NCBI GenBank assembly: GCA_002917775.1
Contig: KZ627149.1
Location: 351,689-415,688, forward strand
Source: Glaciozyma antarctica PI12
Taxonomy: Eukaryota; Basidiomycota; Microbotryomycetes; Kriegeriales; Camptobasidiaceae
Direction of reading: 5' to 3'
Length of the DNA: 64,000 nt
Positions 1 to 10,603 of this stretch are shown here, piece after piece (within the stretch, counting starts at the first letter, position 1; each line of letters opens with the position of its first letter). A program made the translations under genes and the position numbers. The notes beneath the pieces were generated by a model that was given only the letters and a program-made list of their open reading frames with translations, was not told the DNA's origin and searched no databases.

Positions 1-752
1 TGGCGAGAGGTTTAGGGCGTGCGGCGCGAGGGCGAAGAGGTTTCGTTCGGTTCGCGGTGTGAGGCAGGAGAGCAAGAGAGGTGGCGACTGGGACGAGCTT
101 ATCGTCCCATAGCGCAGAGAGACGCATGCCAGCTACACGCGCTCGTTCCAGGGAGATGGAGAAGTGCGGAGGATGATCGAGTTAGGGCCTTGGCGACGAC
201 GACCTTGCGGTTGGCCAGCACGCCGCGGAGGGAAGGAGCGGCTGACAGATGAGTACGATGAGCTGCCGCTGTCTCTACGAAAGTATACGGAAGCTTGAGA
301 TGGGACAGAGTAGGGACCCTGACGAGTAGGGGGGCCGACCACAGCTGTCAACAGTAGGCTCACCCCCTTTCTCGTCACCATCCTCCGCCCAGCCTAACAG
401 CATCGCGCTCGTTCGCGCGCGCGAACAACGAGCTCCCATTGTTGTCCGCCGGTCGGGAAGCCGGAAACCCAGAGAGGGCGGAGAAAGGAAGAGAGGCGCC
501 GAGGACACGATTGCTATGAACACGAGATCAAGGTCGAGAGAGCGAGACTTGCGAGGCGGGGGATAGGTGCCGACGTTGCTAAGCCTACGCAGGAAGCTCG
601 GGACGGCCTGAGAAGATTAACCAGATCAACGTCGAGCGAGCGAAGCTTGATCTCACCCCAAGAGCGCGCGAGCAGCGAGGAGCGAAACGGCACTTGGGAA
701 CAGTATTCCAAGCATTCTATGCCGTTCAACACGATACCAGCACCGACGACGC
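1..752. other. Left-edge stretch with no recognised gene
   Basis: No reading frame here has recognisable protein similarity or a coherent intron/exon pattern. The part next to 753 should be the 3' untranslated region of the leftward PDB1 gene. Short open frames on both strands look like GC-rich chance frames. Confidence 0.4.
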
Positions 753-2728
753 CTACGAGCGGTCTGAAAGAAACGGCTCAGTCCAGAACGCGACTTCGAC
801 GAGCGAGAAAGGACTCACAAAGACTGCGCTTGATGACCTTGACGATGAGAGGAACGTCAGGGAAGGCGAGGTCCTCGAGCGCAGTGGCGTACTGTACGAA
901 ACGGGTCAGTGAGAGCTAGAATCAGAAGCGAGGAAGGAACGCACAGGAGTGGGAAGGTCAGCACCGGTGATGCGCTCGACGGGAGCATCGAGGTAGTCGA
1001 ATGCCTCGGACTCGACGATCTGAGCGCAGATCTCGGATCCAACACCAAACGCCGGGAACCCTCCCTCCACAGTCACCAATCTGCGCAACAACTCCGCCGT
1101 CAGCTCTCACGCGCGCCAGCTCCATCAACGCGGAACGCACCGGTTCGTCTTCTTGACACTCTCCTTGATCGTCTCGATATCGAGAGGCCTGATACTCCTC
1201 ATGTTGATAACCTCGACCTCGATACCCTCCTCGCGCTTGAGGATCTCTGCGGCCTCCAAACTGAGCCCGACCATCCTCGAGTGCGCGACGACCGTCACGT
1301 CCTTTCCGACGCGCTCGACCTTGGCCTTGCCGATAGGGAGGAGGAAGTTCTCCGATTGGGCCTCCTTGGAGACGGGGAAGGATTGGCCGTAGAGGATCTC
1401 GTTCTCGAGGAAGACGACAGGGTTGGGGTCACGGATGGCGGCCTGCGTCCACGGAGTCAGCAAAATGTATGCGGAGCCCAGGCGGAAGAGCGTACCTTGA
1501 GGAGACCACGGCAGTCCTCTGCGCTGTAAGGCGAGACGACCTTGAGTCCAGGGATCTGTCCGTACCAGGCTGCACGCGCGCGTCGACGATATCAGCGTCC
1601 GCTCTTTCCTTCTGTACGCATTCACGGCTGCTTACCTGCGTAATCCTGCGAGTGCTGAGCGCCAACACCGGCGGCAGCTCCGTTGGGTCCGCGGAAAACA
1701 ATAGGGCAGGGAACGTTGCTGCGAGACAACACCTCGTCAGCTCCCAGCCTCCCGCACACACACGCCGAACGCTACTGACCCCCCAGACATGTAGTACGTC
1801 TTTCCAGCCGAGTTGACGATCTGATCGATGGCCTGAGGAGACGACCGCGTGAGCTGCCTGCGCTAGGCCGACGGAGGAGGAACGGCGCGCACCTGCATCG
1901 CAAAGTTGAAGGTCATGAACTCGCACACTGGCCGCAATCCAGCGAATGCGGCTCCGACGGCGATTCCACAGAATCCAGCCTCGGTGATGGCTGTTGTGTG
2001 TTCGGGGTCAGCTTTCGCCCCCACTTCTACGACCATCGAGTAACGCACGAGTATCGATAACGCGCTTCTCTCCGAACTTGTCGAGCAGGCCTTTGGTGAT
2101 CTATAGCACGGCGCGTTAGCTTGCGAGTTTGCAGGTGGGGCCGGGAGGGCGCTCTCACCTTGTAAGCACCGTTGTACTGCGCGACCTCCTCTCCGATAAT
2201 GAAAACCGACTCGTCGAGGGTCATATGGTCGCTCCATCGCGGAGTTGAGCGCCTCACGAACAGTCATCTGCAGGCACACGAAGAATCAGCGAGCGATCTG
2301 AGAGACGTGGGACGCGGGCCGGGTGAAGGGCCAACGACGAACGATCTCGGGATGATGGAGCAAGCGCGTAGCTAGCGAGGACTCTCGAATACGTCCAGAG
2401 GGCACGCCGGGCCCTCCGTGCTTCCCCTCTCCCAAATCCACCGAGATCAAGCACGATCAAGGCGGCCCCCAACCGAATCCCTCTCGCCCTCGCGCAAACT
2501 CACCTGGATCTCCCCGTTGTTGCCCTCAGTACTGGCGGACCTGGTGGATCCGAGAGAGCTCTTGCCGCCGACCATGAGGAGGGCGGCGCGGCGTTGAGCG
2601 GCGGCGAGGGTGAGGGACTTGGAGGTGGAAGAAAGGGATGCCGAGAGGGTGGGAGTGGGGCGGAGGAGGGAGGAAGGGGTGGCGCGGGCGAGAGGAGCGG
2701 CTCGGAGCAGTTGAGAAGGAACGCGCAT
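753..2728 (-). CDS. PDB1: Pyruvate dehydrogenase E1 component subunit beta, mitochondrial
   Basis: Beta subunit of the alpha2beta2 thiamine-diphosphate-dependent E1 enzyme, which decarboxylates pyruvate in the mitochondrial matrix. I read 11 exons: 2504-2728, 2159-2267, 2049-2100, 1893-1990, 1780-1832, 1636-1718, 1496-1569, 1141-1442, 945-1080, 819-891 and 753-763. The product is about 404 residues. It starts with an Arg/Ser-rich presequence ([20 protein letters not shown]), then the conserved core: [70 protein letters not shown]. The end is ...VIKRSLYRS, as in other fungi. The first intron (2268-2503) is unusually long. Exon lengths sum to one base more than a multiple of three. The extra base lies at about 2222-2235, between the NSAM and ESVFIIGEE segments, with no possible intron there, so a sequence error is likely. 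Confidence 0.95.
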
Positions 2729-3047
2729 CGTAGTAATTTTGAGGGAGGGGGGAGGGAAGGAGTAGAGCAAGCTGGGGGCAAACTGGGCTGGGCCTTTTTG
2801 GCCACCTTTTCGCTGGCCGAGCGTGGCGCGCCCGTTCTCTTCTCTTTCGAGCTGGGGAGCTGGCTTTGGATGGCAGCGACAATTGAATAACAAGTTGCAG
2901 CCACAGCTCTTTCTCGTCGTTTGGAATCGAACCGTTCAAGGAAAGGAACAGCGAGCTCAGCCCACTCTCGAGTCTCGCTTCGTGCGGAGGGGTACGTCCT
3001 CGCTCTCCCCTGTACCTCACTTTCTCTTCAAACAGCACAGCTGGCAG
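2729..3047. other. Intergenic: PDB1 upstream region and alcohol dehydrogenase 3' flank
   Basis: About 320 bases between two leftward genes. This should hold the PDB1 promoter and leader and the 3' end of the alcohol dehydrogenase transcript. It has purine-rich runs but no gene that I can support. Confidence 0.4.
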
Positions 3048-4539
3048 TCAACATGCCTCTATTCCACATTCATCCTCTATTCTAAAGCCGACTGCACTCA
3101 GTTCTCGAGAACGTATCTGCGCAACCAACGCGTCAATATACGAGCGATCTCGACGAAGAACGAAAACCAACCGGAAGTGCGCCTTTCCAGCGTCCATATC
3201 CTTGACAGCTTGCGAAGCCTCGGACATGGGGCGAACCTCGACCCAAGGACGAATGTTCTTCTCGGCAGCGAGCGCGAGCATCTCCCTGCTCGAGGTCGTC
3301 AGTGCGCTTCTCACAAATAAAGATGGAGGGAAGAACGTACTTGATCTCGCCAGTTCCTCCGATGATGGATCCAGCCATCGAAATCGCCTTTCCAACGAGA
3401 GCTTGCCCAAACATCGCGGGGAGCTTCTCCTCGGGCAAGCCGCAGAGGACGAGGACTCCCTCGGGTCGGAGGAGCTTAAAGAAGAGGGCCTCGATGGGGA
3501 GGTCCTTCTGGAAGCTCGTGCAGATGATGATGTCCAGGGAGCGAGCCCACGTCTTCACCGTCGCCTCGATATCCTTGTAGATGATGAAGTTCTCCTTCTT
3601 GATTCCGAGCTTCTCTGAACACGTAAACACCCTGTCAGCAGGTTGAGAGCGATGCGATAGGACTGCTCACCAGCGTCCTCGAGTTTGCGGTCCGAATGCG
3701 AAAGCGCGTACGTCTCGGCACCCATCGCGTTCGCCCACATCAATCCAAGGTGACCGAGACCTCCAATTCCTACGACTCCGACCTTCTTGCCAGGACCAGC
3801 GTGGAAGCGCTTGAGAGGAGAGAACGTGGTGACTCCAGCGCACAAAAGAGGAGCCGCCTCGGCGGACGAGATCTCGTCGGGGATAGGGAACGGCAAAAGG
3901 CGGCCACGGCCTACGAGGTCCAGAGAGTCAGTTACGTGTGGTGGAGAGGTAGGAGGAAAGACGAGAGGAGGGGGAGGGAGAGAAGACGTACAGCGAGTGA
4001 AATCGGCGTAACCTCCTTGAGCAATAGTTCCGTCCTCCCACTTGCCCTGGTACGTTCCCACCATTCCCTTGTCGCAGAACTGCTCCTTCGTCTCGTCGCA
4101 GTAGCTGCACTCGAGGCACGATCCAGCCTGCGCTCCGACTCCAACGCGGTCTCCAATCTTGTGTCCGCTCCTCGATCCAGCTCGAACGATCGTTCCGACA
4201 ATCTCGTGCCCGACGATGGCGGGGTACGAAGTAGGAGAAGGCCAGCCGTTCGTGAGGACGTGGATGTCGCTTCCACAGATTCCACAGTGCGTGATCTGTT
4301 TCGTGCTGATTAGCTCTCCCTCCTCCTTCTCCAGCGCTCTTCCAGAGACGCGGCACGTACCTTGATGTCCACATCATCCTCGGTAAAGTTTTTGGGTGTG
4401 TCTGCGAGAACGCGATCCGTCAGATCCAGGAGAAGAGCGGGGGAGAGGAGGACGAACAGGAGACGGTGTCGAGGTCGAGCTTCTTGCCGTTGGCTTCGCT
4501 CGTAGCTGCGTATCCGCTGAAGGTGGTGGGGACGGACAT
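3048..4539 (-). CDS. NADP-dependent zinc alcohol dehydrogenase (cinnamyl alcohol dehydrogenase / ADH6-7 type)
   Basis: Medium-chain zinc alcohol dehydrogenase that reduces aldehydes with NADPH, probably cytosolic. Six exons: 4458-4539, 4361-4401, 3992-4295, 3671-3910, 3341-3614 and 3048-3285, giving 392 residues. The start MSVPTTFSGYAATSEANGKK matches the family. The catalytic zinc region (ITHCGICGSDIH, VGHEIVG) is followed by structural-zinc cysteines (SCLECSYCDETKEQFCDKG). The Rossmann fold has GIGGLGHLGLMWANAMGAE, and SIIGGTGEIKEML lies near the end. The family usually stops soon after KARYRLV-type residues, here GKAHFRLVFV. This frame runs about 33 residues further, to 3048. A weak intron (acceptor near 3120) could remove part of the tail, so the C-terminus is uncertain. 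Confidence 0.88.
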
Positions 4540-5231
4540 GTTGAAGGAGGTGAAGGTGGTTGGTTTAGGGAGAGAGAGCATCGCGCGCTTCAAAAAAAAG
4601 TTCAGATCTAGAGATGACGAGGGTCAGTGCTTACCGATTGAGATGGCCTTCCTCGGAGTTGGACAACCGCTCTCTCGATAGCCGAAGTTCCCAACCTGTT
4701 TATCGATGCTCTACGGGAGAGGAACAGGGCGAGGGAGGAGGGCAGGAGGGTGCAGTCTGGGGCATTCACCGGGGTCCGAGATCTTGATCACCCTCGTCTT
4801 CGAGCTTCTCCTCGCACTCTTCCTCTCCTCCTTCCCCCTTCCCCGCCTTCCCACCTCACCAGACATCTTAACTCTGCGAGCCTCTGCGCCACTCTGACGA
4901 GCCCATCGTCCCCGTACGAAGTCGGCCGCCACGTCGACGTTCCTGAAGGCTTCCTCCGCGCGTCCCTCTCTCGAGCCCTGGCTTCCTCCCGCATCGTGCC
5001 TCCTGGGCGACGGTACCCGCGACTGGGCAAGACCTGGCTGATTCCCGAATTATCCTATCAATCTCAGGCACCACCGCAGCTGGCACGCATGCGCTCTGAT
5101 TAGAAATGTTGACCGTCCGTTCCATCAACTCTAAATATCAAGGCTCCAACTCGCCAAGGCGCAGCACAGCGACGGCAAACAACTTCCTTCTCGCGCCCGC
5201 TCTCTCGCCCTCACCACCACCCTCCACCGCC
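4540..5231. promoter_or_regulatory. Divergent intergenic region between the alcohol dehydrogenase and the secreted lyase-like gene
   Basis: About 690 bases between two divergent starts, so it must hold both promoters. It contains pyrimidine-rich tracts around 4795-4860, typical of leaders in these yeasts. An ATG at 5106 is in frame with the rightward gene, but the hydrophobic signal peptide begins at 5232. No gene seen. Confidence 0.4.
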
Positions 5232-6658
5232 ATGCTCGTCCCTTCTCTGACAGCAGCCGGCGTCCTCGCTCTCCTCGCTCGCTCCGTCTCTGCTAACGTC
5301 GAGGACGCGCCGACCTCTGCTCAGCTCGTGAAGCGCGCCAGCCCTCAGACGACTCTTGCATCGGGGACGTCGTACAAGGCCGGATTCATCACTCCGAACT
5401 TTAGGTGGCAATCCTCGGGCGTCCTGGCGTATAGCACTGGTGGCTGCCCACCGAACCCAGGACTCAACATCAACGTAGGTCGGCTCGAAGGAGTTGGGAG
5501 GAGAGAACTGACTTCTCTTCCTCGAAAGGACTGCTACGGAATGTATCTATCGAAGTTTGGAATGCTCGAAAGTGACAGCGACCCCACTCGTCGTTCCCGC
5601 ATCTCAGACGCCACCGACTTAGCAGCCAAAGTAAGTTCTTCCAGCCACACCTCTCACTCTCACACTCACACACCTCGCAGTACGACGACGAGCTAGACGC
5701 CTACTTTGTCGCATTTCCCGCCCAAGAGCCTTTTCGCTACCCTCACGATCGCCGCAAGAACGGGCCTCGGAAACGCCAGGCCACCTCCACCGTCGTCACG
5801 ACCGTCTCCACCACGGCGGTAACTACTGTAACGACGACTGTGGCTCCCACTCCCACTCCCACTCCTATCGAACGCCAGCGCGTAGAGATGCTCTCGTGGC
5901 CAGGCGCTTTAACCGGCGCGTCGCTCCTCCTCGTCGATGAACGCGTGCTGATTCTGCGCGAGATGTAGGAGAGACCTGGCTTTACCAGTGGAAATCGTGG
6001 CAAGCTCCCGGGCTCGCTGTGAGCTTCCAGTTCCATCACGCGTGGCAGCTCCTGCGACGCGACGGGAACGGAGGTCCAGTAGTCACGCTCGGGTACAACC
6101 GAATGCCGATGGCTTCTCCTGACTTTGATCCAGGTGAGTTCTTTGCGTTTGCGAGTGCGGAAGGGGAGACTGATGGGGTGTGGTAGCGGGATACGCGGTT
6201 ATTAGCGACTCGGTTCGCGATTGCTCGAATTGCGCTTTTGTCCAAGTCAAGTATGTCTCCTCCCTCAAAATTCACAGCAAAGAACTGATAGATTTATCGC
6301 AGGAACTGGTGGGGCAAGACGATCACTCACCGCTTGACGGTCAGGTAGTGAGTTCAGCTCGCGACGCTCCTTGCGAAGGTACTGACTTTCCGCGTTCGCC
6401 CAGCGGAATGGACGGAAGTATCACCTACTCCGCTGCAGACGTTACTGCTCCTCGTTCGATCCTACTCCGGTACTCTGCGCGAGGAGATATGGGATCCTCA
6501 GGGTCGATCAAGGTGCGCTCTCTCCTCCTCCGCAAATTCAGCGGCTCGCTGATAGTTCTGCGCTCTCTCAACAGTTTGGAATGTACCGACGAGTGGTGGA
6601 TGGCATGACCGAATCGGGAGGTTTCGTTGGAGATTACTCCGCCACTCGCCTCGGGTAG
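5232..6658 (+). CDS. Secreted polysaccharide-lyase-like (jelly-roll) protein
   Basis: The start at 5232 is chosen because it gives a clear signal peptide (MLVPSLTAAGVLALLARSVS, then ANVED). Exons: 5232-5474, 5529-5630, 5681-6133, 6187-6250, 6303-6344, 6404-6512 and 6575-6658. After a Thr/Pro-rich linker (about 5780-5870) come segments typical of secreted fungal lyase/lectin-type jelly rolls: RVEMLSWPGAL, ETWLYQWKSWQAPG, FHHAWQLLRRDGNGGPVVTL, then YSARGDMGSSGSIKFGMYRR at the C-terminus. A role in binding or cleaving an extracellular polysaccharide is an inference from this pattern. Exon lengths fall one base short of a multiple of three. The break is at about 5960-5970, just before ETWLYQW, where the frame meets TAG; a lost base is likelier than an intron. 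The gene is otherwise complete. Confidence 0.6.
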
Positions 6659-6824
6659 CGATCCCCTCTCCTCCCGTTTCGCTGTACCTAGATACCATAG
6701 CTTCGTGTACCCTAGTAGCAGGCTCACAAGTCTCGCAATAATCATACCCAATAGAGGAATCAAAAGCGACGACGCGCGGGTGTAATATTGCGATGGTATC
6801 GAGAAACACGGAAACTCCTCAAGC

Positions 6825-8195
6825 CTACTTCCCCAACTCCCCCACCGCCACCAATCCCCCATGCCCATCATCCTCCACCGGCACTCCGATCTTCCCAATG
6901 GGCCTCCTTCCAAAACCGCCAAAGACCTTCTCCTCTTCGCCGGCCTCCTCGCCGGGGATGTCGCTCGCGGCGTCCTGCGAAGCCGTAACGTCCTCGCTCT
7001 CGTCCGCCTGCGACACGACGTCCTTTTCCACATCGCCAGCAATGCCCTCGCTCACCCCACTTTTCGCTCTCCCCTCCTTCCCACCCCTCGCCCCTACTCC
7101 CACTTTCCCACCCCTCCCACCCCGCGCCGGCGATCCGACCACACCAGTACCCTTATCCAGCCTCTTCACCATATTCCTTGGCACCTCCTTCTCCTTCTCC
7201 GCTTCTGCTGCTGCTGCTGCTGCTGCGGCGCGCGAGCGGGGAGTACCGGTCGTTGGGACGACCTTTCGTGGGGTCGCGGTGGTGCGGGGGGCGCGAGAGG
7301 GTGGGGAGAGGGCCGGGGAAGGTTTGGGATTGCTGGGAGAGCGGGTGGGGGTGGGAGAGGAGGCTGAGACTCGCTTATCGAGAACGAGGCGGTAGGGACG
7401 CTGATGCTTCCTGAGCGTGTAGGAGTGCCGCTACTCTGGTAGGCGGAGTGGGAGTGGAGCTGGTGGTCGGGNNNNNNNNNNNNNNNNNNNNNNNNNNNNN
7501 NNNNNNNNNNNNNNNNNNNNNNNNNNNNNNNNNNNNNNNNNNNNNNNNNNNNNNNNNNNNNNNNNNNNNNNNNNNNNNNNNNNNNNNNNNNNNNNNNNNN
7601 NNNNNNNNNNNNNNNNNNNGATGGAGGGGGGAGGGGAGTCGTCTCCTGGGGAAGGGACGGATCCGATGAGAAGGGAGGAAATGCGTGAGAGGCCTTCGGT
7701 CGCTGAGAGACTGGAGGGGGAGGGGAGAGAGTCGGAGGAGGAGGAGGAGGCGAGAGTCGCGGGGACAGGGGTAGGAGCTGGGATGTCGGCGGAGGGGCGA
7801 GCAGAGAGAAACTGGATAGGTGGGTGCGCCGTCTTGACGATCGGCTCGACGACAGGCTCAGCTTCCCCTCCCTCCGCTTGAGCAGCTGGAACAGGAAGTC
7901 CGGCGCTCCTCATCCACACCGCACGTCCGCCCTCGCCATCTCGTAGTTGCTGAAGCTCTCTCCCATTCTTCTCCGCCAAATCCGCAAGCGTCTGTCGTCC
8001 ATCCAAGCTCCTCCTCACCTCGTCCGTCTTCGTTCCCAAGCCTGCAATGGCGTTCGGCAGGGACCCGCGTGGGCGACCAGGGGATCCAAAGGATGAGGAT
8101 GGAAGGAGGGGCGCTTCGGTGGAGGTGATCTGGGATTGGAACCGCTGGATGAGGGAGGAGGCGCTGAGGGCTTTGCGTTCGTCGGGAAGCGGCAT
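6825..8195 (-). CDS. Unknown Ser/Pro/Ala-rich protein interrupted by an assembly gap
   Basis: I do not recognise this protein. The start MPLPDERKALSASSLIQRFQ is at 8195, and the frame runs openly to the gap at 7619. The first 80 residues include possible helical segments (GTKTDEVRRSLDGRQTLADL, EKNGRELQQLRD); the rest is low-complexity Ser/Pro/Glu. Left of the gap, the best frame runs from about 7370 to a stop at 6825. It carries a run of about eight alanines encoded by a CTG/CAG-type triplet repeat (7205-7226), a lysine/glutamate stretch, and an acidic tail. Joining the two sides as one gene is an inference. Between 7370 and 7471 the frame must change, either by an intron or inside the gap. 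It diverges from TCTP. Confidence 0.45.
7205..7226. repeat. CTG/CAG trinucleotide repeat
   Basis: About seven consecutive CTG triplets on the + strand. On the minus strand they encode an alanine run in the gap-interrupted gene. Confidence 0.8.
7472..7619. other. Assembly gap (148 N)
   Basis: Unresolved bases inside the leftward unknown gene at 6825-8195. The flanks are Ser/Pro-coding and purine-rich, consistent with a collapsed low-complexity repeat. Confidence 0.99.
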
Positions 8196-8898
8196 ATTGC
8201 TGCGAGAGCGGGAGCAAGGGGTCAGCTAACGGCCCGTGCAGCGTCGTGTGGGGTGTGAAGAGGGAGGCGTAGTGGCGTCTTGAGGTCGTTCAGGCGGCTG
8301 CTGTGCGTTGTGAAGAGCTGCTGGGCAGCAACAGCTGAGCAAAACCTCGCCGAGGACGCGAAGGAAGACGCGAAGGAAGGAAGGTGTTGGCGGACCTGTC
8401 AGGCGGCAGCCAGCTCCGGAGGCCTCCACGACCTCGCAAGAAGCTCCGTCCACACTCTCCCCAGCCCGAATCCGCCTTCCTCTTCCTCCCAAGTCGCTGC
8501 TCCAACCCCCACCTGCCCAACCCGACGGACGCAGCTCAAGCTCTCGCCGTCCCCGTCACCTCTTCGAGTCAGCTGTCGATGGCTCACCTGAGTCTTAAGG
8601 AGAGTCTTCCAAGTCCTCGTTCGTCTAGCTCGTTCGGCTCGAGGTCGTCGTCGTCGTGAGAAGGTCAGCTCCTCTCCCCCCAAGGCTAAGGGTTACTACT
8701 TTGGCTGAGTGCTACTCTAACGTGAGGCAGGTTTTCTCGAGAGCTCTCCTTCGCAGATTTGACCTCCCCACAACTCTCGTAAGTGGAGCTCAGCCAGTTG
8801 GTGCAGCAGCTCGACTAACCTCTCCGCTACTACAGCTCCGCCTCCCACCCCGCACAGCCCCACCCTCCTCCTCTTTCCCCCCCTTCACCTCCCGCAAC
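8196..8898. promoter_or_regulatory. Divergent region upstream of TCTP, with a probable leader intron
   Basis: This stretch holds the promoters of the leftward unknown gene and of TCTP. A good leader intron for TCTP is visible at 8779-8835 (donor gtaagt, branch ctaac, acceptor ctacag). It is followed by a pyrimidine-rich leader up to 8898. No coding gene seen. Confidence 0.45.
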
Positions 8899-10152
8899 AG
8901 TGAGTCGAAGCTCCATCGCTTCGAGCCTTTCAGCAGCACTCGCACTCTTCGTTGGTAGCTGACACGTTTCGCTCTTTAAGTGCTCCTCTACACGGATGTC
9001 CTTACTGGCGACGAGATGATCAGTGACGCATACGATGTGATTATCCGTGCCTTTTCGCTACTGATTGGGGTACCGCAACGCCTGGGATGGCGAGGAGAGC
9101 GTCGGAGGAGCTGGGGGAAGCTTGAGCGTATGAAGAGCTGGGAGGAGCTCGAGCGACGGAGGGGCTGGGAGGAGCTGGAGGAACGGCGGCGCTCGTTTCT
9201 TCCGTCGGCACAATTAGGGCGGTGGTAGAGCTCTTGCACCTCGTGCGCGAGCTCTGCACCGCCAGCTGCAGTGTCGTTGGACCAGCTGCAGACTTTTTCC
9301 GAGCTTTGGAACCCGCGCGGCAGCTGGGGCGCTTAGCGGACCTCCCCCACTCGACCTCGCACCAGTTTCCTTTTCCCTCGCACCGTCGCTGACCTGGCTT
9401 CTCCCTCGCGCAGCTCAAGGACGTTGATGATGTCGTCTACGAGGCCGACTGCGCCATGATCGTCATGCGCGATGGAGAGGTCGACATCGGAGCCAACGCG
9501 TGAGCTCCCAGCTCAACTCGTGCACGTTCCGGTCGCTGAACCTTCGTCGCAGTTCCGCTGAGGATGCACCCGAGGAGCTCATGGAGGGCGAGTCGTCGGT
9601 CAACAACGTTGTCTACTCTTTCCGCCTTACCGCAACCCAGTTTGACAAGAAGAGCTACATGACCTACCTCAAGGTGCGCCCCGATTCCTTTCTGCTTTGA
9701 ACTGCGCGGCGGGGTGCTGATGGAGCTGTGTGAAATGTAGGGATACATGAAGGCTGTCAAGGCTCACCTCGCCGCCACCAACCCCGATCGCATTCCCATC
9801 TTCGAGAAGAACGCCGCCACCTTTGCCAAGAAGTGCGTTCTCCTCCCTTCCCCTTTCCTCGGCTCACCAGCTAAACGCGCGTTTCTGGCAGGGTTCTCGG
9901 AAACTTCAAGGACTACGAGTTCTACACCGGAGAGTCGATGAACCCCGACGGAATGATCGCCCTCCTCAACTACCGCGTGCGTTCCCTTCCTCCCCTCCTA
10001 CCGCGACGCAAAGCTGATCGCGCTTCATCACTGCACTGCACGGAACCACCCCTTACTTCACCTTCTGGAAGGACGGCATGAAGGAGTCCAAGCTTGTGCG
10101 TACCGCTCTCTCGCTCCACCGGACTCTCGCTGACTTGCTTCGCGAACAGTAA
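8899..10152 (+). CDS. TMA19: Translationally controlled tumour protein homologue
   Basis: TCTP/Tma19 is a conserved ribosome-associated and stress protein of the cytosol. Exons: 8899 (only the A of the ATG), 8981-9036, 9414-9499, 9553-9673, 9741-9832, 9892-9976, about 10042-10095, and 10150-10152 (the TAA alone). The protein begins [19 protein letters not shown]. It continues with [51 protein letters not shown]-type residues and [16 protein letters not shown], about 165 residues as in the family. The start codon is split by an 81-nt intron, and a 377-nt intron follows. The intron from 9977 has no AG in the right place before GGAACC; the sequence looks short of six bases, which would remove both the acceptor and the usual Glu-Asp. 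Confidence 0.93.
9108..9188 (+). repeat. 27-nt imperfect tandem repeat (3 copies) inside the long TCTP intron
   Basis: Three consecutive 27-nt units start at 9108, 9135 and 9162. Each begins with a GRGCTGGG-type motif and carries GAGC or GAAC in the second half. The repeat lies wholly in the 9037-9413 intron. Confidence 0.7.
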
Positions 10153-10603
10153 ACGGCTTGACACCTCATTCGACTCTTTTCCCCTTTCGTTCACCTCTAC
10201 TTGTAGAACCCCACCTTTCGCTACCGCAGCAATACATTAGTCCGGCGCGACACGTTACGCACAGCGGCGCGGGAGACCACTCTATCCTGCTTCTCGCTCG
10301 TCGTTTCGCGAAAGAGCTACGGAGCGACGGTTGAGCAGAGTAGCAGAGCAGCGCGCCATCTCTTCAATAGTGGAGAGCAGCAAGCGGTGCCTTCACCCTC
10401 GCATCAGGTTCTCCTGCCCTCCCTCACTCGAGCCTCACTCGAGCCAGCCCAGTCTCACAGGAAGCAGGACCCAATCCCGCGCAGCCCACTCCACACACAT
10501 CGTAGCTCAACAGAGTCCCATCACTCTCCACATCCCTCCCTTCTCTCAACCCTCCCTCCTTCCCTCGTGGAATCCCATAACGACGCCCTGCCATTACATC
10601 TCA
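10153..10603. other. Intergenic between convergent genes (TCTP and a small membrane protein)
   Basis: Both flanking genes point into this region, so it should hold two 3' untranslated regions. It is pyrimidine-rich at 10430-10600. No gene seen. Confidence 0.4.

Noticed and set aside
909-1529. 206-codon rightward frame
   Set aside because: Antisense to PDB1 exons; it reads through PDB1 intron signals.
5920-5968. Intron in the lyase-like gene
   Set aside because: A gtcgct donor with a gatgtag acceptor does not restore the downstream frame, so a lost base fits better.
9037-9413. snoRNA in the long TCTP intron
   Set aside because: I looked for TGATGA...CTGA and for H/ACA boxes and found no convincing pair.
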